64,000 bases of DNA from Marinisporobacter balticus. GTDB taxonomy: Bacteria > Bacillota > Clostridia > Peptostreptococcales > Thermotaleaceae. Under the pieces are notes generated by a model, which saw nothing but the letters and a program-made list of their open reading frames with translations, was not told the origin of the DNA and did not search any database. Both the position numbers and the translations under genes were made by a program. The stretch is from assembly GCF_004345705.1 (NCBI RefSeq), contig NZ_SLWV01000001.1, positions 62,001-126,000 on the forward strand. Direction: 5' to 3'. Each line of letters opens with the position of its first letter. Positions within the stretch are counted from its first letter, which is position 1. This document shows, one piece after another, positions 17,871-27,230 of this stretch.

Positions 17871-18149
17871 CTATTTAATATCATCACTTTTCACTACACT
17901 ACCCACTGCCCATCTAGCAATTTGAAGTTTCACTTTATCGCTTCCTACTTCAAGGATTACCATTTCATCTTTTACTTTTGCGATTTTCCCATGTATGCCA
18001 CCTATTGTTGCAATATAATCTCCAACTTTTAAACTATTCCTCATGTCTTTTACTTTTTTTTCTCTTTTTTTCTGAGGTCTAATAATTAAAAAGTAAAATA
18101 TTGCAATAAATGCAGCCGTCATAAAAATCGGCGAATATGCTGGATTCAT
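17871..18149 (-). CDS. yajC: Preprotein translocase subunit YajC
   Basis: 92 residues with one N-terminal membrane segment (MTAAFIAIFYFLIIRPQ) and the family motif FLIIRPQKKREKKVKDM followed by VGDYIATIGGIHGKIAKV. Accessory factor of SecDF at the membrane. Located downstream of tgt as in most Firmicutes. Confidence 0.95.
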   Translation of the reverse strand: MNPAYSPIFMTAAFIAIFYFLIIRPQKKREKKVKDMRNSLKVGDYIATIGGIHGKIAKVKDEMVILEVGSDKVKLQIARWAVGSVVKSDDIK

Positions 18150-18232
18150 GTGTCTATGCCTCCCTTATATATATGTATATATTTATAGTTATTCAACATA
18201 TAAATTAAAAATCCTCTTATGTTTTGAAAATT

Positions 18233-19351
18233 TTATAGATCATAACCATATCTTTCAAAAAATTCTTTTCTAAAATCTAGTAAGCAATCCGCCTTTATTG
18301 CCTCCCTCACATCTTTCATGAGATTTAATAAGAAATAAAGGTTATGATAACTAACTAATCTTCCTGATAAGATCTCCCCTGCTTTATATAAGTGTCTTAA
18401 ATACGCCCTAGAGTAGTTTCTACAAGTATAACAATCACAATTTGGATCTAGTGGTCCAAAATCTTCTGTATACTTAGCATTTTTTATAACCACTTTCCCT
18501 ACTGAAGTCATTGCTGTACCATTTCTAGCAATTCTTGTAGGTAAAACACAATCAAACATATCAATGCCTCGTATTGCTCCTTCTATTAAGCAATCGGGAC
18601 TTCCAACACCCATAAGATATCTTGCTTTATCTTTGGGCATCAGTGGTGTCGTATAGTCTAACACTTCATACATAAGTGGTTTTGGCTCCCCTACACTTAA
18701 TCCGCCAACAGCATATCCTGGAAAATCTAGTGCAGTTATTTCTGCTACACTTTGTTCTCTTAAATCTTTATACATACCTCCTTGAATAATACCAAATAAA
18801 GCCTGTGTATCAGGATTTCTATGGGCTTCTTTACATCGCTTTGCCCACCTAGTTGTTCTCTCAAGTGAGTTTTTCACATATTCTCTATCTGCTGGATAGG
18901 GTGCACATTCATCAAATGCCATAATAATATCTGCTCCTAATGCATTTTCAATCTCTATCGCTTTTTCTGGGCTAATAAAATGCTTAGAACCGTCTATGTG
19001 AGATCTAAACTCTACCCCTTCTTCAGAAATCTTTCTTAAATCCCCTAAGCTGAAAACTTGAAATCCACCACTATCCGTTAGAATCGGTTTATTCCAATTC
19101 ATAAATTTATGTAATCCGCCAGCCTTCTCTACAAGCTCGTGTCCAGGTCTTAAGTACAAATGATATGTATTGCTTAAAATAATTTGTGCATTTATTTCTT
19201 TTAATTCTTCTGGTGTCATGGTTTTAACCGTTGCTTGCGTCCCTACTGGCATGAATATAGGCGTCTCAATTGTGCCATGCGGGGTATGTAAGCGACCTAA
19301 TCTTGCACCGCTCTGTTTACATTCTTTTATAAGTTCATATTTTACAGCCAT
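18233..19351 (-). CDS. tgt: Queuine tRNA-ribosyltransferase
   Basis: Exchanges guanine 34 of GUN-anticodon tRNAs for the queuosine precursor base. 372 residues. Motifs: nucleophile region FDCVLPTRIARNG (Asp), the TDSGGFQVFSL motif at about residue 92, and zinc ligands in CDCYTCRNYSRAYLRHLYKAGE. Co-located with queA, gap 33 bases. Confidence 0.97.
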   Translation of the reverse strand: MAVKYELIKECKQSGARLGRLHTPHGTIETPIFMPVGTQATVKTMTPEELKEINAQIILSNTYHLYLRPGHELVEKAGGLHKFMNWNKPILTDSGGFQVFSLGDLRKISEEGVEFRSHIDGSKHFISPEKAIEIENALGADIIMAFDECAPYPADREYVKNSLERTTRWAKRCKEAHRNPDTQALFGIIQGGMYKDLREQSVAEITALDFPGYAVGGLSVGEPKPLMYEVLDYTTPLMPKDKARYLMGVGSPDCLIEGAIRGIDMFDCVLPTRIARNGTAMTSVGKVVIKNAKYTEDFGPLDPNCDCYTCRNYSRAYLRHLYKAGEILSGRLVSYHNLYFLLNLMKDVREAIKADCLLDFRKEFFERYGYDL

Positions 19352-19384
19352 TCCATAAGCCTCCTAAAGTATTCTATATTCTGT

Positions 19385-20410
19385 CTAGATAATACACATA
19401 GCATCTCCAAAGCTAAAAAATCTATATTTATCCTTTACAGCTTCTTCATAAGCACCTAGGATTGAATTCCTATCACAAAAAGCGCTCACGAGCATGATGA
19501 GCGTAGACTCTGGAAGATGAAAATTGGTAATCAATCCATCAATAACCTTAAATTTGTATCCTGGATAAATGAAAATATCTGTCCATCCTTGACATTCACG
19601 GACAATCCCTTCTTCATCAGCAATACTCTCTAAAGTCCTCGTAGAAGTAGTTCCTACCGAAATAATTCTTCCGCCATTTTCTTTTGTATGATTAATTGTA
19701 TCTGCTGTTTCTTTGCTTACCATATAAAATTCTGAATGCATTTTGTGTTGTAGTATATCTTCACATTTTACAGGACGAAAGGTTCCTAATCCAACATGTA
19801 ATGTAATATAAACTATTTCAACCCCTTTTTCTTCTATCTTTCGGAGTAATTCATTTGTAAAGTGAAGTCCTGCGGTAGGTGCTGCAGCAGATCCTTCGTG
19901 CTTTGAATATACCGTTTGATATCTTTCTTGATCATTTAAAGTTTCCTTTATATATGGAGGTAATGGCATCGTTCCAAGTTTGTCCAGAATTTCTTCAAAT
20001 ATACCTTCATATTCAAACGCTACAATTCTTGAACCTTCTTCTCCCATGTCAATAATATGCGCCTTTAATATACCGTCTCCGAAAACAATCGTATCTCCTA
20101 TTTTTGCTTTTTTTCCAGGTTTAACCAAAGTTTCCCATCTATCTTTATCTATTCTTTTTAAAAGCAAAAACTCTACTTTTCCACCTGTATTTTCTTTTAC
20201 ACCAAAGAGCCTAGCAGGTAGTACTCTTGTATTATTTAATACAAGACAATCCCCTGGCTTTAAATATTCAATGATATTTTTGAATAACTGATGCTGAATT
20301 TCCCCTGTTCTTCTATCCACAACCATCAATCTAGATGCATCCCTATTTATTAAAGGGGTTTGTGCAATCAATTCTTCAGGTAAATCAAAATAATAATCAC
20401 TTGTTTTCAT
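19385..20410 (-). CDS. queA: S-adenosylmethionine:tRNA ribosyltransferase-isomerase
   Basis: Adds the epoxycyclopentandiol precursor from SAM to the modified base, second step after Tgt. 341 residues; begins MKTSDYYFDLPEELIAQTPL, with VLNNTRVLPARLFG and TAGLHFTNELL and the C-terminal TNFHLPESTLIMLVSAF. Same transcript as tgt and the spoIID-like gene. Confidence 0.97.
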   Translation of the reverse strand: MKTSDYYFDLPEELIAQTPLINRDASRLMVVDRRTGEIQHQLFKNIIEYLKPGDCLVLNNTRVLPARLFGVKENTGGKVEFLLLKRIDKDRWETLVKPGKKAKIGDTIVFGDGILKAHIIDMGEEGSRIVAFEYEGIFEEILDKLGTMPLPPYIKETLNDQERYQTVYSKHEGSAAAPTAGLHFTNELLRKIEEKGVEIVYITLHVGLGTFRPVKCEDILQHKMHSEFYMVSKETADTINHTKENGGRIISVGTTSTRTLESIADEEGIVRECQGWTDIFIYPGYKFKVIDGLITNFHLPESTLIMLVSAFCDRNSILGAYEEAVKDKYRFFSFGDAMCII

Positions 20411-20422
20411 TTTTAAAACTCC

Positions 20423-22093
20423 TTACTTGATGTTAGTTCCTGTATAATAGTGTGTTAAAATTTGTTCATAGTTAAAACCATCTTCAGCCATTTTCTTTGC
20501 ACCCCATTGACTCATACCGAGTCCATGTCCCCATCCTTTTCCTGTAAATGTATATTGATCTACATTTGCATTTGCATTTGAAGCAATCAGCTTATATTCT
20601 TTCCCATTGCTTACATATTTATTTGCTACTTCAAATTCTTTCAAGCCTTGCGCTGTGAGAATATACTTACTATTCATATCTATTGCTTCAGCAGGCTGAT
20701 TCAAATCATATAATACCATGATGTTTGCATTACGCTCGCCATTTGTACCCATATCAAACCAAGTACTTTTAATACTATTATTCCCAAACATGCTTCTAAT
20801 TTTCCCTTTTTCTAAAATTTCACTTCCACTTGTCCCATAAAAAGCTAATTTTAAAACTCTACTATTTTTTGAACGCTCCTCCACAACTATATTTTGAAGT
20901 GTTCCTACAGATAAACCATTGGATGCTAAAACACCTTCAATTTCCTGTTTTGTATAAACTTTGACCCATGTATCATTAGGTGCCCCAATTGAATACGGAT
21001 CATCCACCCCTCTTAAGTATCCTACTGGATTTGACCAAACATTTTCACTATCTTCCGTATGTCCCCCACTATTTGAATGATAAAAGGCTGTCACCACTTT
21101 TCCATCATAGGTTAATAATGCTCCTCTTGTTTCATCTACTGCCATCGTACTTCTTGATTTTTCACTATTATACCCACCATACACCTGACAATGGCTAGAA
21201 GCACACACATCAAAGCCATAATTCTCATGTCTATTTAGATTGACAACAGCATAGCTTCTAGCAGCAACAGCTTGTGCCTTTTGCGCTTCAATAGGCCAAT
21301 CTCCTGACATTTCTCTAGGTACTACACCATAAAGATACTCTTCTATATCTAATCGGTTAATCACTGTTAAATCACTACCTATATATCGATGTATAATGAT
21401 ACTTCCTCTAAAGCTTTTTCCATCTAATTGAATGATTCCATTTGAACTTTCTTGTGGAATTGCTTTAAAAGCATAAACAACATCATCCGTATTGTACATA
21501 AATGATACTTTACCATATTTGTTTAAAACTTGGACTCTTTTATCATCTTTAGTAATAATTCTCAAATCCGCATTTTGGATCAAAAGTTTTATATTTTTAG
21601 ACGTCTCTTCAGCCTCTGAAACACTCGTATAACATCCAACCCAAACATGCCAACCATTTTCATAAGCAAGATAAGGATGTTCCATCATATTGGGTAGCTC
21701 ATTAAGAAAATTCTCAGCTTCTTGTTGATTACTAAATTCATTTCCAATTTGAATATGAACAGGTCCTTCAATATTTTTATTACCACTTCCACTTTGACTA
21801 TCAAAATCATACGTAATAAATGATCCATTTACATTTATAAAATAATCATCTTTTCTAACAATAATATCTTCAAAGAATTGCATGATACCCTTAAAATTAT
21901 CTCCTTCATAATAACCTAACGCTAAACCATTAGGTGAAGCTAGAGAAACGACAGGTGTTGCACTCTCGCCAAATCGAATACCTACTTTAATTTGATCTTG
22001 AATCTTTCCTTCATTGGCATCGGTTTGAAGTGGTAAAATCATCAGCACTATTATTACTGCTAAAATTTTAGAAAGAAGCTTTATCATCTGCAT
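20423..22093 (-). CDS. SpoIID/LytB domain protein with SPOR-like region
   Basis: Exported lytic-transglycosylase-like protein of the SpoIID family. Start chosen at ATG 22093 (AAGAGG at proper distance; two upstream in-frame codons are too close to it), giving about 556 residues. An N-terminal signal-like segment (LLSKILAVIIVLMILPLQ) is followed by an SPOR-like repeat region (about 110-190) and the SpoIID domain with VVPREMSGDWPIEAQKAQAVAARSYA split over motifs PREM, AQAVAARSYA and the C-terminal GKGWGHGLGMSQWGA. Not the canonical 340-residue SpoIID; cell-wall hydrolysis in sporulation or growth is inferred. It overlaps the operon ruvA-ruvB-queA-tgt. Confidence 0.88.
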   Translation of the reverse strand: MQMIKLLSKILAVIIVLMILPLQTDANEGKIQDQIKVGIRFGESATPVVSLASPNGLALGYYEGDNFKGIMQFFEDIIVRKDDYFINVNGSFITYDFDSQSGSGNKNIEGPVHIQIGNEFSNQQEAENFLNELPNMMEHPYLAYENGWHVWVGCYTSVSEAEETSKNIKLLIQNADLRIITKDDKRVQVLNKYGKVSFMYNTDDVVYAFKAIPQESSNGIIQLDGKSFRGSIIIHRYIGSDLTVINRLDIEEYLYGVVPREMSGDWPIEAQKAQAVAARSYAVVNLNRHENYGFDVCASSHCQVYGGYNSEKSRSTMAVDETRGALLTYDGKVVTAFYHSNSGGHTEDSENVWSNPVGYLRGVDDPYSIGAPNDTWVKVYTKQEIEGVLASNGLSVGTLQNIVVEERSKNSRVLKLAFYGTSGSEILEKGKIRSMFGNNSIKSTWFDMGTNGERNANIMVLYDLNQPAEAIDMNSKYILTAQGLKEFEVANKYVSNGKEYKLIASNANANVDQYTFTGKGWGHGLGMSQWGAKKMAEDGFNYEQILTHYYTGTNIK

Positions 22094-22104
22094 CACCATT
22101 CCTC

Positions 22105-23118
22105 TTAATGATCTATAGGTAATCCTAAATGTTCATACCCTAATCTTGTTACAATTCTTCCTTTAGGCGTTCTTTGAATAAATCCCAATTGAAGCAGATA
22201 CGGCTCATACACATCTTCAATTGTGTTTCGCTCTTCTCCAGTAGATGCAGCTAATGTATCTAATCCAACAGGTCCTCCATCAAATTTTTCAATGATGGTA
22301 AACAATATATTTTTATCTACATTATCTAATCCTAAAGGATCAATCTCTAAAAGCATTAAAGCATCTTTAGCAATTTCAATGTTAATTGTTCCATTTCCTT
22401 TTACTTGTGCATAATCTCTGACTCTTTTTAAAAGTCTATTTGCAATACGGGGTGTACCTCTAGATCTTTTAGCAATCTCTATTGCAGCTTTTTCGTCGAT
22501 TTCTATCCGCAATATGCTCGCAGATCTTATAACAATGTTCTTTAAATCCTCTTTTTCGTATAATTCAAGTTTACAAATGACACCAAAACGGTCTCTTAAA
22601 GGCGCCGTCAATAATCCAGCCCTTGTAGTTGCACCAATTAAAGTAAATTTTGATAACTCTAATCTTATCGATCTAGCACTAGGTCCTTTTCCGATAATAA
22701 TATCTAGCGCATAATCTTCCATTGCAGGATATAATATTTCTTCTACACTTCTATTTAATCGATGAATTTCATCTATAAATAATACATCATTTTCGCCAAG
22801 ATTCGTAAGTATTGCAGCCAGATCCCCTGGTCTCTCAATGGCTGGCCCTGATGTAATTCGAATACTTGTTCCTAATTCATTTGCAATGATACTAGATAAT
22901 GTCGTCTTTCCTAGTCCCGGTGGACCATACAATAACACATGGTCTAGTGGTTCCTCTCTCATCTTAGCAGCATCGATAAAAATTTTCAATTTCTCCTTAG
23001 CCTTATACTGTCCAATATAATTTTCTAATCTTTTTGGCCTTAAATTGTTTTCCACTTCACAATCTTCATTTCTAAGAGAAGTGGTGATAATTCTATTTTC
23101 ATCCATATTCTGAATCAT
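22105..23118 (-). CDS. ruvB: Holliday junction branch migration helicase RuvB
   Basis: Hexameric AAA+ motor of branch migration. 337 residues: Walker A GPPGLGKTTLSSIIA at about 65-79, Walker B VLFIDEIHRL, sensor 1 IGATTRAGLL, arginine finger region, and the C-terminal winged helix (EPYLLQLGFIQRTPKGR). Start ATG 23118. Next to ruvA with 19 bases between. Confidence 0.98.
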   Translation of the reverse strand: MIQNMDENRIITTSLRNEDCEVENNLRPKRLENYIGQYKAKEKLKIFIDAAKMREEPLDHVLLYGPPGLGKTTLSSIIANELGTSIRITSGPAIERPGDLAAILTNLGENDVLFIDEIHRLNRSVEEILYPAMEDYALDIIIGKGPSARSIRLELSKFTLIGATTRAGLLTAPLRDRFGVICKLELYEKEDLKNIVIRSASILRIEIDEKAAIEIAKRSRGTPRIANRLLKRVRDYAQVKGNGTINIEIAKDALMLLEIDPLGLDNVDKNILFTIIEKFDGGPVGLDTLAASTGEERNTIEDVYEPYLLQLGFIQRTPKGRIVTRLGYEHLGLPIDH

Positions 23119-23137
23119 CTATCTCCCTCTCTTCAAT

Positions 23138-23734
23138 CTACTTTGAAAGAAATTTTAATGCTTTCTTAATCACATCTTCAATATTTCCACAAGCATCTTT
23201 CACATAATCAACAGCCTTTTTTGCTTCGCCCTTTGTATATCCCAAAGCTACCAATGCACTTATCGCTTCCTCAGCATCGTCGTTTTCATTATGTATTTGA
23301 GAAATAAGAGACGGCTCCATCACTGCAATCTTTAAATCCACTTTATCTTTTAATTCTAGTATAATTCTCTGGGCTGTTTTCTTACCTACCCCTTGTGCCT
23401 TTGTAAGGCTATGTGTATCTTCAGCAACAATAATTCCAACTAAATTACCCATTGGAATAGAAGATAAAATACCTAAAGCTACTTTAGATCCAATCCCATT
23501 TACAGTAGTTAATAACCGAAACATTTTCAATTCTTCTCTCGTAGAAAATCCAAAAATACTCATGTCATCATCTCTAACAATAATCTGTGTGTATACAATA
23601 ACTGCCCCAAGTTTTGTTTTTAAGTCTGCAATAGATTCATTAGAAGTATAGATTTTATATCCAATATCATAATTGTCAACAACAATATACTCTTCCCCAA
23701 TGAATTCTAAATTGCCTTTAATATATTCAAACAT
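23138..23734 (-). CDS. ruvA: Holliday junction branch migration protein RuvA
   Basis: Junction-recognition subunit, 198 residues. N-terminal OB fold MFEYIKGNLEFIGEEYIVV, then two helix-hairpin-helix units (GIGSKVALGILS, GVGKKTAQRIILELKDK) and a C-terminal UBA-like domain binding RuvB (AISALVALGYTKGEAKKAV). ruvC is not in this window. Confidence 0.98.
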   Translation of the reverse strand: MFEYIKGNLEFIGEEYIVVDNYDIGYKIYTSNESIADLKTKLGAVIVYTQIIVRDDDMSIFGFSTREELKMFRLLTTVNGIGSKVALGILSSIPMGNLVGIIVAEDTHSLTKAQGVGKKTAQRIILELKDKVDLKIAVMEPSLISQIHNENDDAEEAISALVALGYTKGEAKKAVDYVKDACGNIEDVIKKALKFLSK

Positions 23735-23821
23735 TTAAGAATCCTCCATGCTATTTAATCTTAAACTATCCCCTAAATCCACCTGAATGGGTCAGTTCTT
23801 TTTATTGTACCATATAAAAAC

Positions 23822-23848
23822 AAAAATGTACTCATTTGAGTACATTTT
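23822..23848 (-). terminator. Terminator after the BofC-like gene
   Basis: AAAATGTACTCAAATGAGTACATTTTT on the minus strand, a perfect 11-bp stem with T run, overlapping the stop codon of the upstream gene. Confidence 0.8.
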
Positions 23849-24530
23849 AACTACTATAATCTTCTAATATCTGATTAATTTCATCTCTCTTCTTCTTTAT
23901 AATCCCCTTTTTAATGTATTGTAAATCCATCTCACCTAGTGACGATGTAGGGATTTCGGTTTGCTCTACAAGTATGTTCTCTCCATCCTCATTTACTTTG
24001 AATATAGCAATATATCCATTGTATTCTTTTGCTAGATAATAATTGGGCGGAATTCTGTCTGTCTCTTGGTACAATTCCACTCTATTTTTGTTACATTGCC
24101 TTATATTCCATTCTACATAATTTTCCTTTAAGTAAGTTTGTAGTTCATCAAATTTTCTTCCTATCAATTGATTTGGTAGCTTACTTTCTTTTGTCACCAT
24201 ATCTCTTGTATTTTTGTAATAGGTACTAAATACAATTTGTATATCATCTGTCACAACATTTACATTCTCAACAATCGGCTCTCTATCCTCTGTATTTTCT
24301 TCTTGATGATCCTCTTGAGGCTTTTGTTGATTTTCCTTGTTTTGATTTTGCGTATTATTTTGTGGTTTCACATTTATTCCACCTAAGCTAATATTCTTCA
24401 TATTTCTTTTCTTTATATGTTCTGACATCTCTGGATCATTTGTGAGATATCCATATACAAATCCTATTATAAGTAGAATCAAGCATCCAGCAAAAATTTT
24501 ACCTCTTTTTCTCCGCCTTCTTCTCCACAT
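23847..24530 (-). CDS. Membrane-anchored protein with BofC-like C-terminal domain
   Basis: A 227-residue protein: an arginine-rich N-terminus (MWRRRRRKRGK), one membrane segment (FAGCLILLIIGFVYGYL), a long low-complexity Asn/Gln/Glu linker (about residues 55-85), and a C-terminal domain with YYLAKEYNGYIAIFKV and EQTEIPTSSLGEMDLQYI that looks like the BofC C-terminal domain. BofC in Bacillus inhibits the forespore signalling protease SpoIVB; that role here is only suggested. ATG 24530 follows AGGAGGG. Upstream of ruvA on the same strand, but separated by a terminator. Confidence 0.65.
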   Translation of the reverse strand: MWRRRRRKRGKIFAGCLILLIIGFVYGYLTNDPEMSEHIKKRNMKNISLGGINVKPQNNTQNQNKENQQKPQEDHQEENTEDREPIVENVNVVTDDIQIVFSTYYKNTRDMVTKESKLPNQLIGRKFDELQTYLKENYVEWNIRQCNKNRVELYQETDRIPPNYYLAKEYNGYIAIFKVNEDGENILVEQTEIPTSSLGEMDLQYIKKGIIKKKRDEINQILEDYSS

Positions 24531-24655
24531 AAAATCCCTCCTAGTCTATCTAGGAGTAGATTATTTCCAAATCCCATTAATTTATGCAAAATCTTCAGAT
24601 TTATTTTCCACAAGTAGTCATGATTCTAGCAAAGTTTTTCATGTCTATCTTTGGC

Positions 24656-24684
24656 TAAAAAGATTGATATTGTTAGTCAATATT
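24656..24684 (-). terminator. Weak terminator after the corrinoid activase gene
   Basis: A 6-bp ATATTG/CAATAT stem (24667-24683) followed on the minus strand by CAATCTTTTTAG, just after the stop codon. Short stem, moderate support. Confidence 0.4.
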
Positions 24685-26479
24685 AACGATTTGTAAATAG
24701 AAGGCACTGGGCAAAAAGTCTTTCGTATCCTTCTGATGCGCCTAGCTCCATGTAATCCATTTGATGCGCTAATTCCTCAATTTGTTGCTTTGCATCAATA
24801 GACATAAGCGCCATATATGCTCCTGTTTTAGAAGAATTCCCTACATATACAAGTTTATCCTTGATCTCTTCTGGTAAGATACCTGTTCCCACTAAACTAT
24901 CCGCAGACAAGTGGGATCCAAATTGTCCTGCTATCATAACTTTATCAAGTTTATGCATATCAATATTTGCACGTTTTAGTAAAGCGTAAAAACCAGAAAG
25001 AATAGCTCCTTTTGCTAATTGTACCTGCCGAACATCCGCTTGGGTAATCAATAGTTTTTCTGGGCTACGCTTTAAAACAAATTCTCGTTTTCTTCCATCT
25101 AATTGGATCATATCATAGCGATAATCTGTTTCTTCTAGTTTTTCTTTTTTTATGAATGCTCCGTCTTTTTTTATAACCGCTATGCGAACCAACTCTTTCA
25201 CCGCAGCTAATATCCCACTTCCACATATTCCTATAGGTTCTTCATTACCTATAACTTTCATTTCAATTCCATTTTCAGTAATTTTCACATCTTCAATTGC
25301 ACCCTCTGCTGCCCGCATACCTGAACTAATATTCATACCCTCTAAAGCTGGCCCCGCCGCGCAAGAGCAGGATAATAACTTTCCATGATTAGATAAAACG
25401 ATTTCTCCATTCGTTCCAATATCTATAAATAGAATATTTTTGCTAGCTCTATGTAATTCGCAAACATATGCACCTGCTACAATATCCGCACCTATATAGG
25501 ATGAAACCGATGGCAGACAATATAGTCTTGCCCCTACATGCGCCTTTAAACCAATATCATTCGCTCGTATATTTTTTGATTTTACAAATACTGGTGCATA
25601 TGGAGACTTTCCAATATCTGTTGCATCAACCCCTAAAAGAAAATGCATCATTGTACAATTTGCTGCAATAGCAATCTCATAGATATTTTTTCTATCTATT
25701 TTTGATTGATTACACATATCTTCAATCATCTCATTGATAGCATTTACAATTGCATGTTTCAGCTCTTCTTTAGCATCCTTTGGATGCTCTAGTACATAGC
25801 TTATTCTAGTTAAAACATCCATACCAAACTTCTTTTGTGGATTAATCATCGAAGCTGTACCCAATTCATTCCCTGTATTCATATCAATCAATGCCGTTAC
25901 GACCGTTGTAGTTCCAATGTCAATAGCAACTCCATAAATATTTTTTTTTGTATCGCCTGCCTCAATTCCAATTAAATCCTCCCCATTAAAAACACCTGTG
26001 ACTTTTCCATATATCATTTCATGTTGCTGTAATAATTTCCAGTCGCATTTTTCAATACCAAATGTATTACATATAGAATCTTCTAATGAAATTTGATTTT
26101 CTAATGTAGGTTTTTTTATTTCAAAGATCTCTTTATGAATTGCAGGATTAAAATCGAAATCAGGCATATATCCCGTCGTAAGTATCTCATGCTTTCTTTC
26201 TTTTTGTAAAATTTCAATTACAATATCTTCTTGTGGTACTACAAGACAAGATAACCTTATACCTGCATTCATTTCTTCTTTTTTTAAAAGTTTCCGTTCA
26301 GTTTCTGAGAGATCAGGTAAGTTTCCTTCTAGTAGTCTAATCTTACATTTTCCACATGAACCTTTTCCATTGCACGGATTATCGACGAAAACTTCATTTT
26401 CTAACAGAAGTTGTAACAAATTTTTATTCGGTACATATTCAAACATTTTATTCTGTTGCTCAATAAAGATCTTAGGCAT
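24683..26479 (-). CDS. Corrinoid protein reductive activase (ASKHA domain, 2Fe-2S ferredoxin)
   Basis: ATP-dependent reductive activator of corrinoid enzyme (RACE type, COG3894/DUF4445). It resets cobalt(II) to cobalt(I) in methyltransfer corrinoid proteins. 598 residues. N-terminal ferredoxin domain with C36, C42, C45 (NPCNGKGSCGKCK) and C78. A middle linker, then an ASKHA ATPase fold with DIGTTTVVTALID (about residue 187), NCTMMHFLLGVD, FIDIGTNGEI and the AGQFGSHL region near the C-terminus. Apparently intact. It is the last gene of a methyltransferase locus whose other members are partly broken (26540-27497), so its present client may lie elsewhere in the genome. Start ATG 26479 after AAGGAGATG. 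Confidence 0.93.
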   Translation of the reverse strand: MPKIFIEQQNKMFEYVPNKNLLQLLLENEVFVDNPCNGKGSCGKCKIRLLEGNLPDLSETERKLLKKEEMNAGIRLSCLVVPQEDIVIEILQKERKHEILTTGYMPDFDFNPAIHKEIFEIKKPTLENQISLEDSICNTFGIEKCDWKLLQQHEMIYGKVTGVFNGEDLIGIEAGDTKKNIYGVAIDIGTTTVVTALIDMNTGNELGTASMINPQKKFGMDVLTRISYVLEHPKDAKEELKHAIVNAINEMIEDMCNQSKIDRKNIYEIAIAANCTMMHFLLGVDATDIGKSPYAPVFVKSKNIRANDIGLKAHVGARLYCLPSVSSYIGADIVAGAYVCELHRASKNILFIDIGTNGEIVLSNHGKLLSCSCAAGPALEGMNISSGMRAAEGAIEDVKITENGIEMKVIGNEEPIGICGSGILAAVKELVRIAVIKKDGAFIKKEKLEETDYRYDMIQLDGRKREFVLKRSPEKLLITQADVRQVQLAKGAILSGFYALLKRANIDMHKLDKVMIAGQFGSHLSADSLVGTGILPEEIKDKLVYVGNSSKTGAYMALMSIDAKQQIEELAHQMDYMELGASEGYERLFAQCLLFTNR

Positions 26480-26539
26480 CTATAACTGCATCTCCTTTTG
26501 TTAGAAATTATAGCATTGATTTCCTATTTTTTTCTTGCA

Positions 26540-26740
26540 TCACTCACTCATATTTACTATAGAATCAAAGCTTAAGACATCACTTCTTATTTTATTCACC
26601 TGCGCATATACATTCTTCATTTGTCTACATATATGTACAATAGTACCTATGTTTTCTTTTTTAACACTATCAATCATCTTGTTAATATATTTTACAGCAA
26701 ATTCTTAGCTAAATAATCTTTCTTTTAGTGATACTACCAT
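26540..26740 (-). pseudogene. Remnant of a UroD/MtaA-type methyltransferase
   Basis: On the minus strand, starting at ATG 26740, the frame reads MVVSLKERLFS, a TAA stop, then 54 residues (EFAVKYINKMIDSVKKENIG, then TIVHICRQMKNVYAQVNKIR, then SDVLSFDSIVNMSE) and a TGA. The second block strongly resembles the part of MtaA/UroD methyltransferases holding the zinc-type HxC pair (HIC) and the SDALSFDS segment. N-terminal two thirds and the C-terminal end are missing. It occupies most of the 269-base gap between the corrinoid protein gene and the activase gene. The internal stop is TAA, so neither selenocysteine nor pyrrolysine readthrough explains it. Confidence 0.7.
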
Positions 26741-26748
26741 AATCCTCT

Positions 26749-27189
26749 CTATGCTATATCAAGTAATTTTTTCGCTAATCTAACTGCATCCACTGCATTA
26801 TCAGAATAACCATCTGCACCAATCTTATCAGCAAATTTCTTTGAAATTGGTCCTCCACCTATCATAACTTTAACATTTTCCCTTATACCAGCTTCTTTTA
26901 ACAACTCTATAACTGTATTCATTCCATCCGAACTAAGATGCGGTCTTAGAATTGATAAACCTTCATACATTGCATCTGAGCATAATAATACATCAGTAAC
27001 AAAATATTCTTCATCATCATATAATTGACTTGCACGGTTCATGCCATCTACAAGACCTTCCATGATACCATCATATGCAGCGTATCCTGCTTCTAGATAT
27101 TCATTACTTGCTTTAATCACATCATCTTCTTCCATATCTACTACACCATCTGATAATCTTTTTAATAATTCTTCTTTTGTTACTGACAT
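26749..27189 (-). CDS. Methyltransferase corrinoid protein with internal deletion of the cobalamin-binding motif
   Basis: Member of the MtaC/MttC/MtbC corrinoid protein family that carries methyl groups between a substrate methyltransferase and a second methyltransferase. About 146 residues from ATG 27189 (chosen because GGAGGG lies seven bases upstream); relatives are about 205-215. The N-terminal helical cap is complete (residues 1-84, ending LSILRPHL). The C-terminal end of the B12 domain is present (VKVMIGGGPISKKFADKIGADGYSDNA). The region between, holding the DxHxxG cobalt-ligand motif and about 60 residues, is absent; the frame is kept (junction about residues 85-88). It probably cannot bind cobalamin base-off/His-on, so this is likely a decayed gene despite the open frame. 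Confidence 0.85.
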   Translation of the reverse strand: MSVTKEELLKRLSDGVVDMEEDDVIKASNEYLEAGYAAYDGIMEGLVDGMNRASQLYDDEEYFVTDVLLCSDAMYEGLSILRPHLSSDGMNTVIELLKEAGIRENVKVMIGGGPISKKFADKIGADGYSDNAVDAVRLAKKLLDIA

Positions 27190-27230
27190 GGTTTTTCCCT
27201 CCATCTTTTATTGATTAATATATTTTTATT

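Noticed and set aside
26540..26740. Possible selenocysteine or pyrrolysine readthrough in the UroD fragment
   Set aside because: The internal stop is TAA, not TGA or TAG, and both family ends are missing, so a pseudogene explains it better.
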